A stretch of 64,000 nucleotides of DNA, taken from contig SFNQ01000003.1 in NCBI GenBank assembly GCA_004554165.1, positions 24,150 to 88,149 on the forward strand, in the 5' to 3' direction. This document shows, in pieces, positions 1-8,608 of the stretch. The translations under genes and the position numbers were made by a program. This DNA is from Clostridiales bacterium (lineage in GTDB: Bacteria; Bacillota; Clostridia; Christensenellales; CAG-138). Under the pieces are notes generated by a model. That model was given only the letters and a program-made list of their open reading frames with translations, did not search any database and had not been told where the DNA came from. Position 1 is the first letter of the stretch. Each line of letters begins with the position of its first letter.

Positions 1-129
1 GAAGAAGAAAATGCTCTCCCGCACGGCTGGGAAAATATGCCCTATGAGAACTTCCTTATTGAACGGCGTAAGCTTATGGCAGCAAAGATAAAGCAAGCTT
101 TCGAGATACTTAAAAACAACGTCGAATAA
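1..129 (+). CDS. C-terminal fragment of an unidentified protein (5' end outside window)
   Basis: An open frame runs from the first base to a TAA at 127-129 and gives the last 42 residues of a protein. The visible end is polar and helix-rich, with an FLIERRKLMAAKI stretch. The pattern of a Trp followed by FLxxRRxLMA recalls the C-termini of some DUF262/GmrSD-type restriction proteins, but that is recollection and the piece is too short to assign. Base composition is AT-rich like the next gene and unlike the rest of the window, which fits an acquired island ending here. No function is proposed. Confidence 0.6.
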   Translation, partial: EEENALPHGWENMPYENFLIERRKLMAAKIKQAFEILKNNVE

Positions 130-150
130 AACAATTATTTGAGGTGTAGT

Positions 151-588
151 GTGGCGGATATAAAGAGAATCACAATCAAAGGAGAATCAGGGTATGGGCT
201 TGTAGACCAAGCCTATAGTGATAAGGTCACTATTGAATCTGGTTCTATTAAATATGAATATGTGCCAGTTATAGAGAGTGAAAACAATATCGCTAGAAAA
301 TGGACCTATAAAACGACGAACCCTATATTCAATTGTTTTTTTACAGAAGTATCTAATGCTGTAGAAGCAATTATAAATTGGGATCTTGACGGTTTTTGCA
401 CAGATATTGGAGCTATTACATTTACCATCACCTATGTGGATAGATCGAAGCGCACACGTGATTTCTACTTGCCAGGAGATGAATTCACAGATTGTTTCGC
501 TATCATTAAACAAATGATACCGGCTTACGAAAGCATCCCAGAGGTATTGCGAACCTCAGAGGATTACATCGATGAGGATGAAGAATAA
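151..588 (+). CDS. Hypothetical protein, 145 aa, AT-rich gene
   Basis: I do not recognise this protein. The GTG at 151 is chosen as start because GAGGTG lies just upstream at 141-146; an in-frame TTG at 139 has no such site. The product is soluble-looking, with no signal peptide or membrane helix, alternating short beta-type stretches, and a very acidic tail ending DYIDEDEE. It starts 21 bases after the preceding gene, so the two were probably co-transcribed. Codon use is AT-rich (many AAA, ATA, TTA-type codons) in contrast to the GC-rich genes that follow, suggesting horizontal origin. Confidence 0.65.
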   Translation: MADIKRITIKGESGYGLVDQAYSDKVTIESGSIKYEYVPVIESENNIARKWTYKTTNPIFNCFFTEVSNAVEAIINWDLDGFCTDIGAITFTITYVDRSKRTRDFYLPGDEFTDCFAIIKQMIPAYESIPEVLRTSEDYIDEDEE

Positions 589-1320
589 ACCCTAGATACA
601 TCTAATCTACCAAGTATTTCGGACGAGACAATCTCGTACACGAAATACCCATCTTGCACACGATTACCCCATCTCGCACACGATTTCAAAGTCTGCCGGG
701 ATGGGGATTTTTGCTGAAAACGTGGAAAAATGGCATAAAAAGCCGATGCCCCGGATGTTCTAGTAACCACAATTCGTGTGCGAGAAGCCGAAAAAGCCCA
801 CGGCATAAGGACTTTTCTTAAGAGGAGGGGTGCAAAAAAGAAGAACCCTAATTGTATCCTAATTAGAGTCCTTCTATGGTCTCGGTGGTGGGACTGGGTG
901 GAGCCGGACTGTTTCTTGTATCCTGCGCAGGCTGCGCAGCCTGTGCAGGCTCAACGCTGGGCACGCTCGGCACTTTGGGCTGAGCTGCCGTAAATCAGGG
1001 CGGGTGCTTCCTCCCGCAGCCCTCCGGCGACGGAGGAATTGGATGTGCGGCGTCCATGGGCGGCCTGCTGGCGGTCATGGGCGCCGTTTCCGTTTTGGCT
1101 GGACCGAGCCAGAGGCCATGCCGGATTTTCCGGGAAACGGTGGCTCCGCCGTCTTTCCCCGCCCGGCGGCGCAGCCTTTCCGGCGTTTTGCTTTTGTCCC
1201 GGTTGTTTCGCTTTTGTAACTTTTCCATGGCAGGCGCTTACTTTTTCCTTTCCGGTGGTATACTGATACCGTCAGGAGATTTCCTGCTGCTTTTTCCCGA
1301 TTCAGGCGAAGGAGGCAACG
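589..1320. other. 732-bp non-coding junction between AT-rich island and GC-rich chromosome
   Basis: No convincing gene is seen. The left part holds the 20-bp iteron-like repeats described separately. At 928-943 there is a perfect 16-bp palindrome, CAGGCTGCGCAGCCTG. GC content rises sharply after about 850. GAAGGAGG just before position 1321 serves the next gene. Short open frames here lack ribosome binding sites and look like chance. Confidence 0.6.
631..785. repeat. Three 20-bp direct iterons plus one inverted copy
   Basis: ATCTCGTACACGAA (631), ATCTTGCACACGAT (651) and ATCTCGCACACGAT (671) repeat with an exact 20-bp period. An inverted version, AATTCGTGTGCGAGA, lies at 771-785. Serial repeats at one end with an inverted copy at the other are reminiscent of the multiple terminal repeats of IS21-family elements, so this may be a transposase-less remnant of about 155 bp. 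It could also be a cluster of protein-binding sites. No transposase is visible. Confidence 0.55.
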
Positions 1321-2358
1321 ATGTCAAAAACCTACCTTATCACGGGCGTTGGCAGCCACCTTGGCGGCACCGTCGCCGCAATGCTGCTGGCAGCGGGGGC
1401 GCGCGTGCGCGGTTTCGCCCAGCCGGAGGAGGACGTGTCGGCGCTGGAAAACGAGGGACTCTGTCTCTACTTTGGCGACATTCGTGACAAGCTCTCGCTG
1501 CGCCCGCTGTTTGAGGGCATCGACGGGCCCTTCGTGGTGATCCACGCGGCGGGCATGGTTTCCTTTGAGACGGGAAAGAACCCGCTGCTGGAGGAGATCA
1601 ATGTGGGCGGCACGGAGAACGTGCTGGCCCTTTGCCGGGAGTACGGCGCGCAAAAGTTGATCCACGTCGGCTCCGTGCAGGCCATTCCAACCCTGCCGCA
1701 GGGCCAGCCGATGCGCGAGGTGAAGCGCTTTGCGCCGGAGCGGCTGCAAAGCGAATATGCCCGCTCCGCCGCCGTGGCAACGCAGCGCGTTCTGGACGCC
1801 GCAGCCGCCGGGCTGAACGCAACCGTTGTCCAGCCCTCGGGCATGATCGGCCCCAACGATTACGCTGCCGGCTATATGACGCAGCTCGTCCTGCGCTTTA
1901 TGCGCGGCCGCCTGCCCGGCTTCATCCGGGGCGGCTATGATTTTGTGGATGTCAGGGACGTTGCGGACGGCGTGCTCCGCGCTGCGGAAAAGGGCGCGCC
2001 CGGCGAATGCTATATCCTTTCCGGACACTACTGCACGATTCGGGAGCTTTTGCGCACACTCTCCCGCATCCTCGGCCGCAGGGAGCTGAAAACCGCCGTT
2101 CCCCTCTGGCTTGCAAGGCTCTCCGCGCCGCTGGCGGAGCTGCTGTACAAAATCCGGCGGAAGGCCCCGGCATTTTCCCGCCATGTTCTGGATGCGCTGA
2201 TTGGCAACGGGCTCTACTCCAGCGCCAAGGCCGCGCGGGAGCTGGGCTATGCGCCCCGCAGCATGAGCGATACCCTGCGGGATACCGTCGCCTTCCTGCG
2301 CCAGCAGGGCCGTTCCACCCTCCCCCGGCGGCCAGGGCGCGGCGCAGCCCCGGTCTGA
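1321..2358 (+). CDS. NAD(P)-dependent epimerase/dehydratase-like protein (extended SDR) with degenerate motifs
   Basis: A 345-residue Rossmann-fold protein of the extended SDR superfamily. The N-terminal strand-loop-helix (YLITG, residues 5-9) and an HAAG segment near residue 75 are typical. Two hallmark positions differ from the family: the glycine motif reads TGVGSHLG (residues 8-15), with Ser where TGxxGxxG has its second Gly, and the active-site YxxxK reads YARSA (146-150), with Ala in place of Lys. It may be a pseudoenzyme or use an altered mechanism. GAAGGAGG sits a few bases before the ATG. It stands alone, facing away from the lysC operon. Substrate unknown. Confidence 0.85.
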   Translation: MSKTYLITGVGSHLGGTVAAMLLAAGARVRGFAQPEEDVSALENEGLCLYFGDIRDKLSLRPLFEGIDGPFVVIHAAGMVSFETGKNPLLEEINVGGTENVLALCREYGAQKLIHVGSVQAIPTLPQGQPMREVKRFAPERLQSEYARSAAVATQRVLDAAAAGLNATVVQPSGMIGPNDYAAGYMTQLVLRFMRGRLPGFIRGGYDFVDVRDVADGVLRAAEKGAPGECYILSGHYCTIRELLRTLSRILGRRELKTAVPLWLARLSAPLAELLYKIRRKAPAFSRHVLDALIGNGLYSSAKAARELGYAPRSMSDTLRDTVAFLRQQGRSTLPRRPGRGAAPV

Positions 2359-2663
2359 GCGTTCAGCAACAACCCGATCCAGCAGACATGCCGCCGGAGC
2401 GGGAAAGCTTTCGAGGCTGTCCCCCGGAACAGCCCCAATGGATCCTTTTCAACGGACCAAAGGACAAAGTCCCTCTCTCCTCTTTTAAAAATACGGGGTT
2501 TGCACAAAACGCCGCAGCGCTGTCAGCAAACCCCGCAAAGAGCCAGATTCCTCTCCCTTCAACCTGCGCGCCGCAAAGGCCGGCGCGGGCATCCGGGAAC
2601 GCTCCCCCCGTTCAATTTTCCCCTGGGCTCCCTCCTCCGCCGGTTTTTCCCGCCGGCAGAATC
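2359..2663. other. Intergenic region between convergent SDR and lysC genes
   Basis: 305 bp without a gene. It contains the lysC terminator (separate entry). A second inverted repeat (CCGCCGG / CCGGCGG around 2637-2660) directly follows the lysC stop but has no T-tract. Nothing else is evident. Confidence 0.5.
2486..2536 (-). terminator. Rho-independent terminator of the DUF1015-lysC operon
   Basis: Read on the minus strand, CGGGGTTTGC and GCAAACCCCG form a 10-bp stem (arms 2526-2535 and 2494-2503) around a 22-nt loop. It is followed by TATTTTTAAAA. It lies about 130 bp beyond the lysC stop. Confidence 0.7.
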
Positions 2664-3989
2664 CTAGAGTTCATCCGCAAAGGCTTTGTAGATCGCGCGG
2701 ACCGCCGCCGCAAAATCGTCGCTCTCAACGCCGACGATGATGTTCATCTCGGAGGAGCCCTGATCGATCATGCGGACGTTGACGCCCGCCTCATGCAGCG
2801 CGCCAAAGAGCTTCGCGGCGGTACCGATGCTGCGCACCATGCCCTTGCCGACGGTGGCAATGAGGGCCATGTTGGACTGCACCTCCACCGTTTTCGGGTC
2901 GCAGTCGCGCCGGATCTCGCGCAGAATCTGTTCAAGATGATCCCTCAGGTTCAGGTCGGAAATCACCAGCGACATGGTATCAATGCCGGAGGGCACATGC
3001 TCAAAGGAGATGTTGTGCCGGTCCAGCACCCGCAGCAGCCGGTAACCGAACCCCACCTCGTTGTGCATGTTGTCCTTAAAGACCGTAATGACCGTGAAGC
3101 CCGTGCGCCCGGCAACGCCCGTAAGCGTTCCCTCCCGCTTGTAGTACCTGAGGTAGCTGTCCGGAACCACCATGGTCCCAGGCTCCTCGGGGGCGTTTGT
3201 ATTGCGGACATTGATGGGAATGTGCGCCTTGCGCACCGGGAAGATGGAGTCCTCATGCAGCACGGTAGCGCCCATGTAGGAGAGCTCGCGCAGCTCCGAA
3301 TAGGTGACCGTACGGATGACCTTGGGGTTTTCCACAATGCGCGGATCGGCCATGAGGAAGCCGGAAACGTCCGTCCAGTTCTCATACACATCCGCGTGTA
3401 CGGCGCGGGCGACGATGGCGCCGGTAATGTCGGAGCCGCCGCGGGAGAAGGTCTTGATGCTGCCGTCCCGCTTTCTGCCATAGAAGCCCGGAACGACCAC
3501 CCGCTGCATGCCCTCCAGCTTCTGCGTCCACTTGAGCGTGGTTTCGTCGTCGTAGGTGCCGTCCGAATGGAAGCAGATCAGCTCCGCGGCGTCCACAAAC
3601 TCAAAGCCCAGAAAATCCGCAAGCAGCAGCGCGTTCAGGTATTCGCCGCGGCTGGCCATATAGTCCTCGGAGGCGCCGTTTTCCAGGTTCTTTTTGATGG
3701 CGTCCAGCTCCGCGCCGATGTCCGTGGACAGGTTCAGCTCCCGTTCAATGGAAACATAGCGCTCGCGGATCCGGCCGAAGGTCTCCTCATAGTCCGCATC
3801 GCTCACAAACTGCGCGTGGGCAAGGTACAGCAGATCCGTCACCTTGTCGTCCCCCGGGAAACGCTTGCCCGGCGCGGACGGCACCACAAACTGCCTCGCC
3901 GGATCGGAGAGGACGATCTGCTTTACCTTGCGAAACTGCCCGGCGTCGGCCATGGAGCTGCCGCCGAACTTGGTCATTTTGATTGCCAT
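2664..3989 (-). CDS. lysC: Aspartate kinase
   Basis: 441-residue aspartokinase, catalysing ATP-dependent phosphorylation of L-aspartate, the first step toward lysine, diaminopimelate, threonine and methionine. The N-terminal KFGGSS signature is at residues 7-12. A central FSRGGSD segment belongs to the amino-acid kinase fold, and the C-terminal ~130 residues carry two ACT-type regulatory repeats (including GMVRSIGTAAKLF and NVRMIDQGSSE). Length fits single-domain class enzymes without homoserine dehydrogenase. A GGAAGTTGGAG stretch precedes the ATG. The gene follows DUF1015 by 30 bases and probably shares its promoter at 5386-5414. No lysine riboswitch is visible. Confidence 0.95.
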   Translation of the reverse strand: MAIKMTKFGGSSMADAGQFRKVKQIVLSDPARQFVVPSAPGKRFPGDDKVTDLLYLAHAQFVSDADYEETFGRIRERYVSIERELNLSTDIGAELDAIKKNLENGASEDYMASRGEYLNALLLADFLGFEFVDAAELICFHSDGTYDDETTLKWTQKLEGMQRVVVPGFYGRKRDGSIKTFSRGGSDITGAIVARAVHADVYENWTDVSGFLMADPRIVENPKVIRTVTYSELRELSYMGATVLHEDSIFPVRKAHIPINVRNTNAPEEPGTMVVPDSYLRYYKREGTLTGVAGRTGFTVITVFKDNMHNEVGFGYRLLRVLDRHNISFEHVPSGIDTMSLVISDLNLRDHLEQILREIRRDCDPKTVEVQSNMALIATVGKGMVRSIGTAAKLFGALHEAGVNVRMIDQGSSEMNIIVGVESDDFAAAVRAIYKAFADEL

Positions 3990-4019
3990 AGTACTCCAAC
4001 TTCCTGCTTTTGAACAATA

Positions 4020-5339
4020 TTATTCTTCGATCAGCCGGCACTCCATATAGTACCGCTTCTCGTTGGCCTCGCCCATGGAGAAGGTCTTGCGCGGGAGCGC
4101 GCCGTCGTACACCACCGTGGGAAACAGCTCGGATTTTGCCATTGCCGGCAGCAGAAAGCCAAGGGCCCGTTCCTTGCCGGAAAGCTCCCTGACCACCTCC
4201 GCGCCATGGATATAGTCCACCTCCGCGCCGTCAAACTCCCGGAGCACGTCGTCAATGGCGTTCTGGAGCGTGCCGACGGCCAGCTGCTGCGCAGGCTCGC
4301 GCACCACAAAGCTGCCGCTGCGCCCCGCCGTAAAGAAGGGGATCACATGGGTTCTGCCGCCCTCGGCCTCGCGCACCTCGGAAACCAGCTCCACGCCGCC
4401 GTTCCGCTCTGCCAGCGCCTTGAGCAGGCGCTCCACGGCGGTCTCGCCATCGATGCCGAAGAGCACGCGGTGAATCGGCTCGAACACAATGCCCTCGTCG
4501 TGGACGTTCTCCACCTCCACCAGCGCGTAGCGCGCCGGGTGCGTCGCCCACTGGCTCTCCGGCAGGCCGGCCTTGACCTTTTCCCAGTTGGCCTTTGCGG
4601 TGGCAAAGCTGTGGTTGCCGTCGCCCATGGCGAACAGCAGCGGCGCATGCTCCTGCCCGTACTTTTCATGGAATGCCGCCGCATCGGTGAGCGCGGCAAG
4701 GGCATCCAGCACGGAAGCAATATCTTTCTCAGCGCTGACGAGCCTGCCGGTAATATGCCCGCCGTCCAGCATGAGATCGGTGTCGTACAGCAGCGGCAGC
4801 TCCGCCGCGCGTTGGGCCAGCGGCTCGATGACCGTGCGGCCCGGATCGTCGATCAGCACCAGGATGTGCGGCAGCTCCACCGGCGCGCCCTCGCGGATAC
4901 GCAGCCGCGGCGGAATCCGGTCCACAATCGTGCCCTCCGTGGCGCGGATGAGGGTGGTTGCGCCCTTATGATAATCATATTGCTCAAGATCCAGCGCCAT
5001 CACCAGTCCCTGCCGGGTATTTCCGGCAACGGACCTTGTGACCAGCACAAAGCCCTGCTCCCGCTCCCGGAGCACGCCCAGCGCCATGTACGCGCGCATG
5101 CTCTCGCGGATCGCCTCGATCCGCTCCGCCTCGCCGGGCTTGCCCAGATAGGCCTCGGGCAGAATCAGGTCCAGCGTGGTTGGCGCATCGCCGATGATCT
5201 GGCGCGCCTTCTCCCAGTATTCCGGCTGGGAGGTATACTGATCGCAGGCGACGACCGCCCATCTGTAGAAATCGGATCCCTCGGGCGGGAGCATCACTTT
5301 GGGTACAAGGACTCCAACGTCGTTCTGATAGCGGGGCAT
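4020..5339 (-). CDS. DUF1015 family protein
   Basis: 439-residue protein of the DUF1015 family (N-terminal MPRYQNDVGVLVPK; central GDGNHSFATAK segment, a conserved family signature). The family is widespread in anaerobes and often near serine or other amino-acid genes; its activity is not firmly established. There is no signal peptide or membrane helix, so it should be cytosolic. AGGAGG lies just upstream of the ATG. It is the first gene of a two-gene operon with lysC, 30 bases apart, which suggests a link with aspartate-family amino-acid metabolism (inference). Confidence 0.85.
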   Translation of the reverse strand: MPRYQNDVGVLVPKVMLPPEGSDFYRWAVVACDQYTSQPEYWEKARQIIGDAPTTLDLILPEAYLGKPGEAERIEAIRESMRAYMALGVLREREQGFVLVTRSVAGNTRQGLVMALDLEQYDYHKGATTLIRATEGTIVDRIPPRLRIREGAPVELPHILVLIDDPGRTVIEPLAQRAAELPLLYDTDLMLDGGHITGRLVSAEKDIASVLDALAALTDAAAFHEKYGQEHAPLLFAMGDGNHSFATAKANWEKVKAGLPESQWATHPARYALVEVENVHDEGIVFEPIHRVLFGIDGETAVERLLKALAERNGGVELVSEVREAEGGRTHVIPFFTAGRSGSFVVREPAQQLAVGTLQNAIDDVLREFDGAEVDYIHGAEVVRELSGKERALGFLLPAMAKSELFPTVVYDGALPRKTFSMGEANEKRYYMECRLIEE

Positions 5340-5658
5340 GATTTTCCTCCTTTTTTTGTGTAGTGCGCAGAAATTTGATTCTATTATTATACGTTAGCTT
5401 TTCAGAGACTGCAAGAAGAAAACGCCCGGGCATTTTGCTTGCGTACGTTGCGGTATCCCGTCTCCGGGCGCTCAACGGTTTTTGCCGCGGCAGGCTGCCG
5501 CTTTCTGCCGCCCGGCGCTGTTCCGGCGCTTGTAACCGGGGATTGGGGCCGCAAGGTCACGACGCTTCGCCAGCGGGCGGGAAGCTGCCTTCCGCCGCGG
5601 ACAGACCGGGCCGGGGGCGGCGGCGCTGCCGCCCGCTTTCCCCCGGCTGACAAGGCCG
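5340..5658. other. Intergenic region upstream of DUF1015
   Basis: 319 bp. The left end holds the DUF1015 ribosome binding site and promoter. The remainder is GC-rich with a G/C inverted stretch (GGCGGCGGCGCTGCCGCC near 5615) downstream of the phosphoesterase gene that could act as a transcript end, but there is no T-tract. No gene seen. Confidence 0.4.
5386..5414 (-). promoter_or_regulatory. Sigma-A promoter of the DUF1015-lysC operon
   Basis: On the minus strand TTGCAG (5414-5409), a 17-bp spacer and a perfect TATAAT (5391-5386) are visible. The predicted start near 5379 leaves a leader of about 40 nt, too short for a riboswitch. Confidence 0.8.
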
Positions 5659-6753
5659 CTAAAAGGCGTTTTCAATGGTAAAGCGCTCCTCGTCCGCCCG
5701 GTCCGGGTCCGCTGTAAAGCTGCCCTGGGCCGGCGCGCAGGTCAGGACCGACACCGCCCGGGAGACGGGATCGAAGATCAGCATGCGCAGGTAGCCCACC
5801 TGATCCGGATAGCGGTTCTGCTGATAGTTGTGCCGCATGCAGACGACCTGCCGCTCCGGCTGTCCGTCGCCGTCGTCGTCAAAATTCTCGATGCGCAGCG
5901 CGTTCCCCTTCACGTGCCCGGAGAGCACCATGCGCACATTGCCGCAGGGCGCGACCACCTCCTGGCGCAGCAGCGCGCCATGGCCGGTCAGCTCGCTGGT
6001 CCGGTCGCTTCCGTAGGACAGGTAGCTGTGTACGGCAAGGATGCCCACGCAATCGTCGTTTTGCCGAAACACCTCCCTTGCCCAGGCAAGGCCCGCCTCG
6101 TTGACGGAGAGATACCTCAGCCCGAGCACAAGAAAGTCCGTGCCCCCTGCGGTAAAGCGCTCATAATAGCCCTCGCCGCCCCGGTACTGGCGCTCCGGCG
6201 CCTGCCAGGCGATAAAGGGCTGCGCAAGATAGGGCTCATAGCTCAGGACCTTCTTTGCCACATCGTGATTGCCAGCCACCGGCAGGAAGGGAAGCTCCCC
6301 CTCCAGCAGAGCGATGGCCGGATTGATCCGCTCCCAGTGGAGCGGATTCCAGCCGTTTTCAACAAAATCCCCGGTGTGAATCAGCAGCTGCGTATTGTAT
6401 TCCTCCCGCGACTGCGCAATCCACCGGAAGGTGGGCAGCAGCGCCGGCGCCAGCGAGGGATACATGGTCATGGTCTGCGTATCCGTAATCCAGGCAATGG
6501 AAAAGGGCGTGGGCGCAGGCGTGGGCGTCGGTTCGTGCCGCGCCACAGTCTCCGGCGAAGCCTTTGGCAGCGCAGGCACGGGCGCAGACGCCGGTTCTCC
6601 AGCCGGGTCCGGCGTTGGGGCGGGAGCCGCCTGCCGTCCCGCACAGCCGCACAGAAGGGCAAGCGCCAGCAGGCCTGCGGCCAGCGCGCCGCCCTCCCAG
6701 CTCCGGCAGGCCCGCCCCCGAACGTTCCCTGCCCTATTCCGCATTGCGCTCAT
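5659..6753 (-). CDS. Calcineurin-like metallophosphoesterase lipoprotein
   Basis: 364 residues. An Arg-rich N-terminus and hydrophobic stretch end in a lipobox (LLCGC, Cys ~36), so it should be lipid-anchored on the outer face of the membrane. A Pro/Thr/Ala-rich linker (to ~84) is followed by a calcineurin-type metallophosphoesterase domain: DTQ (~91), HTGDF, a GNHD metal-ligand motif (~160), then AVHSY and SGHVKG histidines. The start overlaps the end of the upstream glycosyltransferase gene by 20 bases and has no clear ribosome binding site, so translational coupling is likely. It is paralogous to the product of 8609-9688. Substrate unknown. Confidence 0.85.
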   Translation of the reverse strand: MSAMRNRAGNVRGRACRSWEGGALAAGLLALALLCGCAGRQAAPAPTPDPAGEPASAPVPALPKASPETVARHEPTPTPAPTPFSIAWITDTQTMTMYPSLAPALLPTFRWIAQSREEYNTQLLIHTGDFVENGWNPLHWERINPAIALLEGELPFLPVAGNHDVAKKVLSYEPYLAQPFIAWQAPERQYRGGEGYYERFTAGGTDFLVLGLRYLSVNEAGLAWAREVFRQNDDCVGILAVHSYLSYGSDRTSELTGHGALLRQEVVAPCGNVRMVLSGHVKGNALRIENFDDDGDGQPERQVVCMRHNYQQNRYPDQVGYLRMLIFDPVSRAVSVLTCAPAQGSFTADPDRADEERFTIENAF

Positions 6754-8449
6754 AGAGATACATCAACTCGTTTCCATAGGATACCGCGCGGCTGCGGATA
6801 TGGCAGTGCTCCTCAAGATATTGGAGCGCGTTCAAAGACCTGCCCTTTGGCGCCTCCTCATACTGCTCTTCGGGCGCATCCTCCGGCAGGGTGTGCAGAT
6901 AGGTCAGGTTCAGCAGAACATATTGCGCATCCTCAAGACGGTTCTCCACCGTCAGGCGCGATTGCTGCTGCTCCGTAAGCTCCCTGCGGGCGAAAAAGAC
7001 GGCGTGCTGATCGTGCAACGTTACATAGGAGAGGGATACCTCCGCATCCTCCGGCAGCGAAGCGAACAGCTCCCGTATCAGCGGCCCGCCGGCAAGGTGC
7101 CAGTAATCCAGTTCATAGCGCTCTGCCGCATTGCATCCGGCAAAGGCGTTGACATAGGCGAACTCATAGGGATGGTTCCCGGCGATGCCTGCGCCGCTCC
7201 AAAGCGCGCAGAGTGCCAGCAGGCCCGCGCCCACCCGCAGCAGGACCCTGCCCCGCTTTGCAAGCACACGCGCCAGCGTCTGCACGCCCGCAGCGGCCAT
7301 GACCAGCATGGGCCCATAAAGAAAATAGAACTGCCGCCAGCCGTTATAAACGTGCGTGTTCAGCGCAACGGCAAGGAGCAGCGGAACCAGCCACATGAGC
7401 GATACCATACAGAGCAGCAGGCCGTCCCGCTCCCGCAGCCGCGAGCGCACCGCGCGCAGGATGACCGCGGCCTGTCCCACAAGGGTGAGCAGCAGCAGCC
7501 AGACGGGCGTTGTGATGGCGATCATTACAGGCAGGTAGCTGCGGGGCAGCGGATTGATGCTGCGCTGGTACAGCTCTCCCGCATACAGCATCTGCTGATC
7601 CCAGCGGGCAAAATGGAAGGTATAGGTAAACAGGTATTTGGCATAGCCCACAGGATCGCCCCAGAGCGCGGGCGTAATCAGAACATAGGTCGCTCCGCAG
7701 ACAAAGATGGCCAGAAGCCCCTGCCGGAACCTGCGGCGGCAGAGAGCCTTTTCCACCCCGGCGCGCGCATCGCGGAGCAGCAGGCAGAGATAGGTCAGCC
7801 CCACAAGCCCGAAAGCGAACGCCGCCACCAACCGCATGTTGGCGGCAAAGGCCGATGCTATGCCAAAGAGCAGGGCAAACAGCGGCCGGCTGCTCCGAAT
7901 CCATTTGACGCCGAAGCAGAGCACAATGAGCACCAGCGCCAGACAGACCATATCTTTATTGTTATAGTGCATCTCGGCGAACATGCGCGGCGAGAGGAAC
8001 AGAAAGAGCGCGGCGGCGCAGCCGAGGCGCCTGCTGTGAAGCAGCTCCTTTGTGAGCGCATAGAGCGCGATCACGCCGAGGAAGCAGAGGCAGTAGATGT
8101 AGTAATGCCAGACAAGGCTGACCTGCCGCGTGGGCAGGCTGTCGCGCCGTAGCATGTAAAAGCCCAGCGGATAGAACGCCGCAATCCCGTGGTCGCGGTT
8201 GACCGAGGTTGCGATGCGGTATTCCGGGTCGCTCGTGTCGGCGTCCGGCAGGGCCTCCGCTCCGCAGAAGCGGAGGATATACTCGCGCATGTTGGCGTTC
8301 AGGATGGCCTGCTCCTCCTTTTCGTCAAAGGGCATGCCATAGCCCGCCGTGGCAAAGAGGCCGAGAAAAAACAACACCGCAAGAAACAGCGGCGCCCCCA
8401 CCCTCCGCAGCCACGCCAGGCATGCGGATTTGTTCCCATGCTGTACCAT
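6734..8449 (-). CDS. GT-C type membrane glycosyltransferase (family 39/83-like)
   Basis: 571 residues with about ten or more membrane helices. The open frame extends upstream as an antisense shadow of the neighbouring gene; the ATG at 8449 is chosen because GGAGGAAACGG lies directly before it and a promoter is 35 bp upstream. After the first helix comes an acidic PFDEKEEQ loop, matching the conserved DxE-type extracytoplasmic loop of GT-C enzymes that use polyprenyl-phosphate sugars. The C-terminal ~130 residues form an extracytoplasmic domain. Acceptor unknown; flanking extracellular phosphoesterases suggest envelope glycan work (inference). Confidence 0.75.
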   Translation of the reverse strand: MVQHGNKSACLAWLRRVGAPLFLAVLFFLGLFATAGYGMPFDEKEEQAILNANMREYILRFCGAEALPDADTSDPEYRIATSVNRDHGIAAFYPLGFYMLRRDSLPTRQVSLVWHYYIYCLCFLGVIALYALTKELLHSRRLGCAAALFLFLSPRMFAEMHYNNKDMVCLALVLIVLCFGVKWIRSSRPLFALLFGIASAFAANMRLVAAFAFGLVGLTYLCLLLRDARAGVEKALCRRRFRQGLLAIFVCGATYVLITPALWGDPVGYAKYLFTYTFHFARWDQQMLYAGELYQRSINPLPRSYLPVMIAITTPVWLLLLTLVGQAAVILRAVRSRLRERDGLLLCMVSLMWLVPLLLAVALNTHVYNGWRQFYFLYGPMLVMAAAGVQTLARVLAKRGRVLLRVGAGLLALCALWSGAGIAGNHPYEFAYVNAFAGCNAAERYELDYWHLAGGPLIRELFASLPEDAEVSLSYVTLHDQHAVFFARRELTEQQQSRLTVENRLEDAQYVLLNLTYLHTLPEDAPEEQYEEAPKGRSLNALQYLEEHCHIRSRAVSYGNELMYLYERNAE

Positions 8450-8483
8450 CCCGTTTCCTCCCGGAAAATTTTTCGGTTGATTC

Positions 8484-8513
8484 AGTATAGCATGTTCTCC
8501 CGCTTCGACACAA
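8484..8513 (-). promoter_or_regulatory. Promoter of the glycosyltransferase gene
   Basis: On the minus strand TTGTGT (8513-8508), an 18-bp spacer and TATACT (8489-8484) preceded by TGC (extended -10). The start site would fall about 28 nt before the ATG at 8449. Confidence 0.65.
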
Positions 8514-8593
8514 TGCGCTTGTTTTTGCAGGGACGCGCCCCTTTCGTCAGCGCTGCATCGCCCGTCTCTTTTCTGGTCTGTTTTTGAAAATCG

Positions 8594-8602
8594 TGGTATA
8601 CT
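8594..8602 (+). promoter_or_regulatory. Extended -10 promoter placed for leaderless transcription
   Basis: TGGTATACT ends six bases before the ATG at 8609, so transcription should begin at or within a base or two of the start codon. No Shine-Dalgarno sequence lies between -10 and ATG. A -35 match is weak (TGGTCT, 8574-8579). Confidence 0.6.
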
Positions 8603-8608
8603 ATCGTC

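Noticed and set aside
778..993. 71-residue open frame after the iteron repeats
   Set aside because: No ribosome binding site, odd composition with a Gln/Ala/Trp-rich end, and it crosses the AT-rich/GC-rich junction; most likely chance.
2007..4013. Long plus-strand frame opposite lysC
   Set aside because: GC-rich antisense shadow of lysC with no domain sense; similar long shadows occur opposite livH, the TRAP permease, feoB and the ABC genes.
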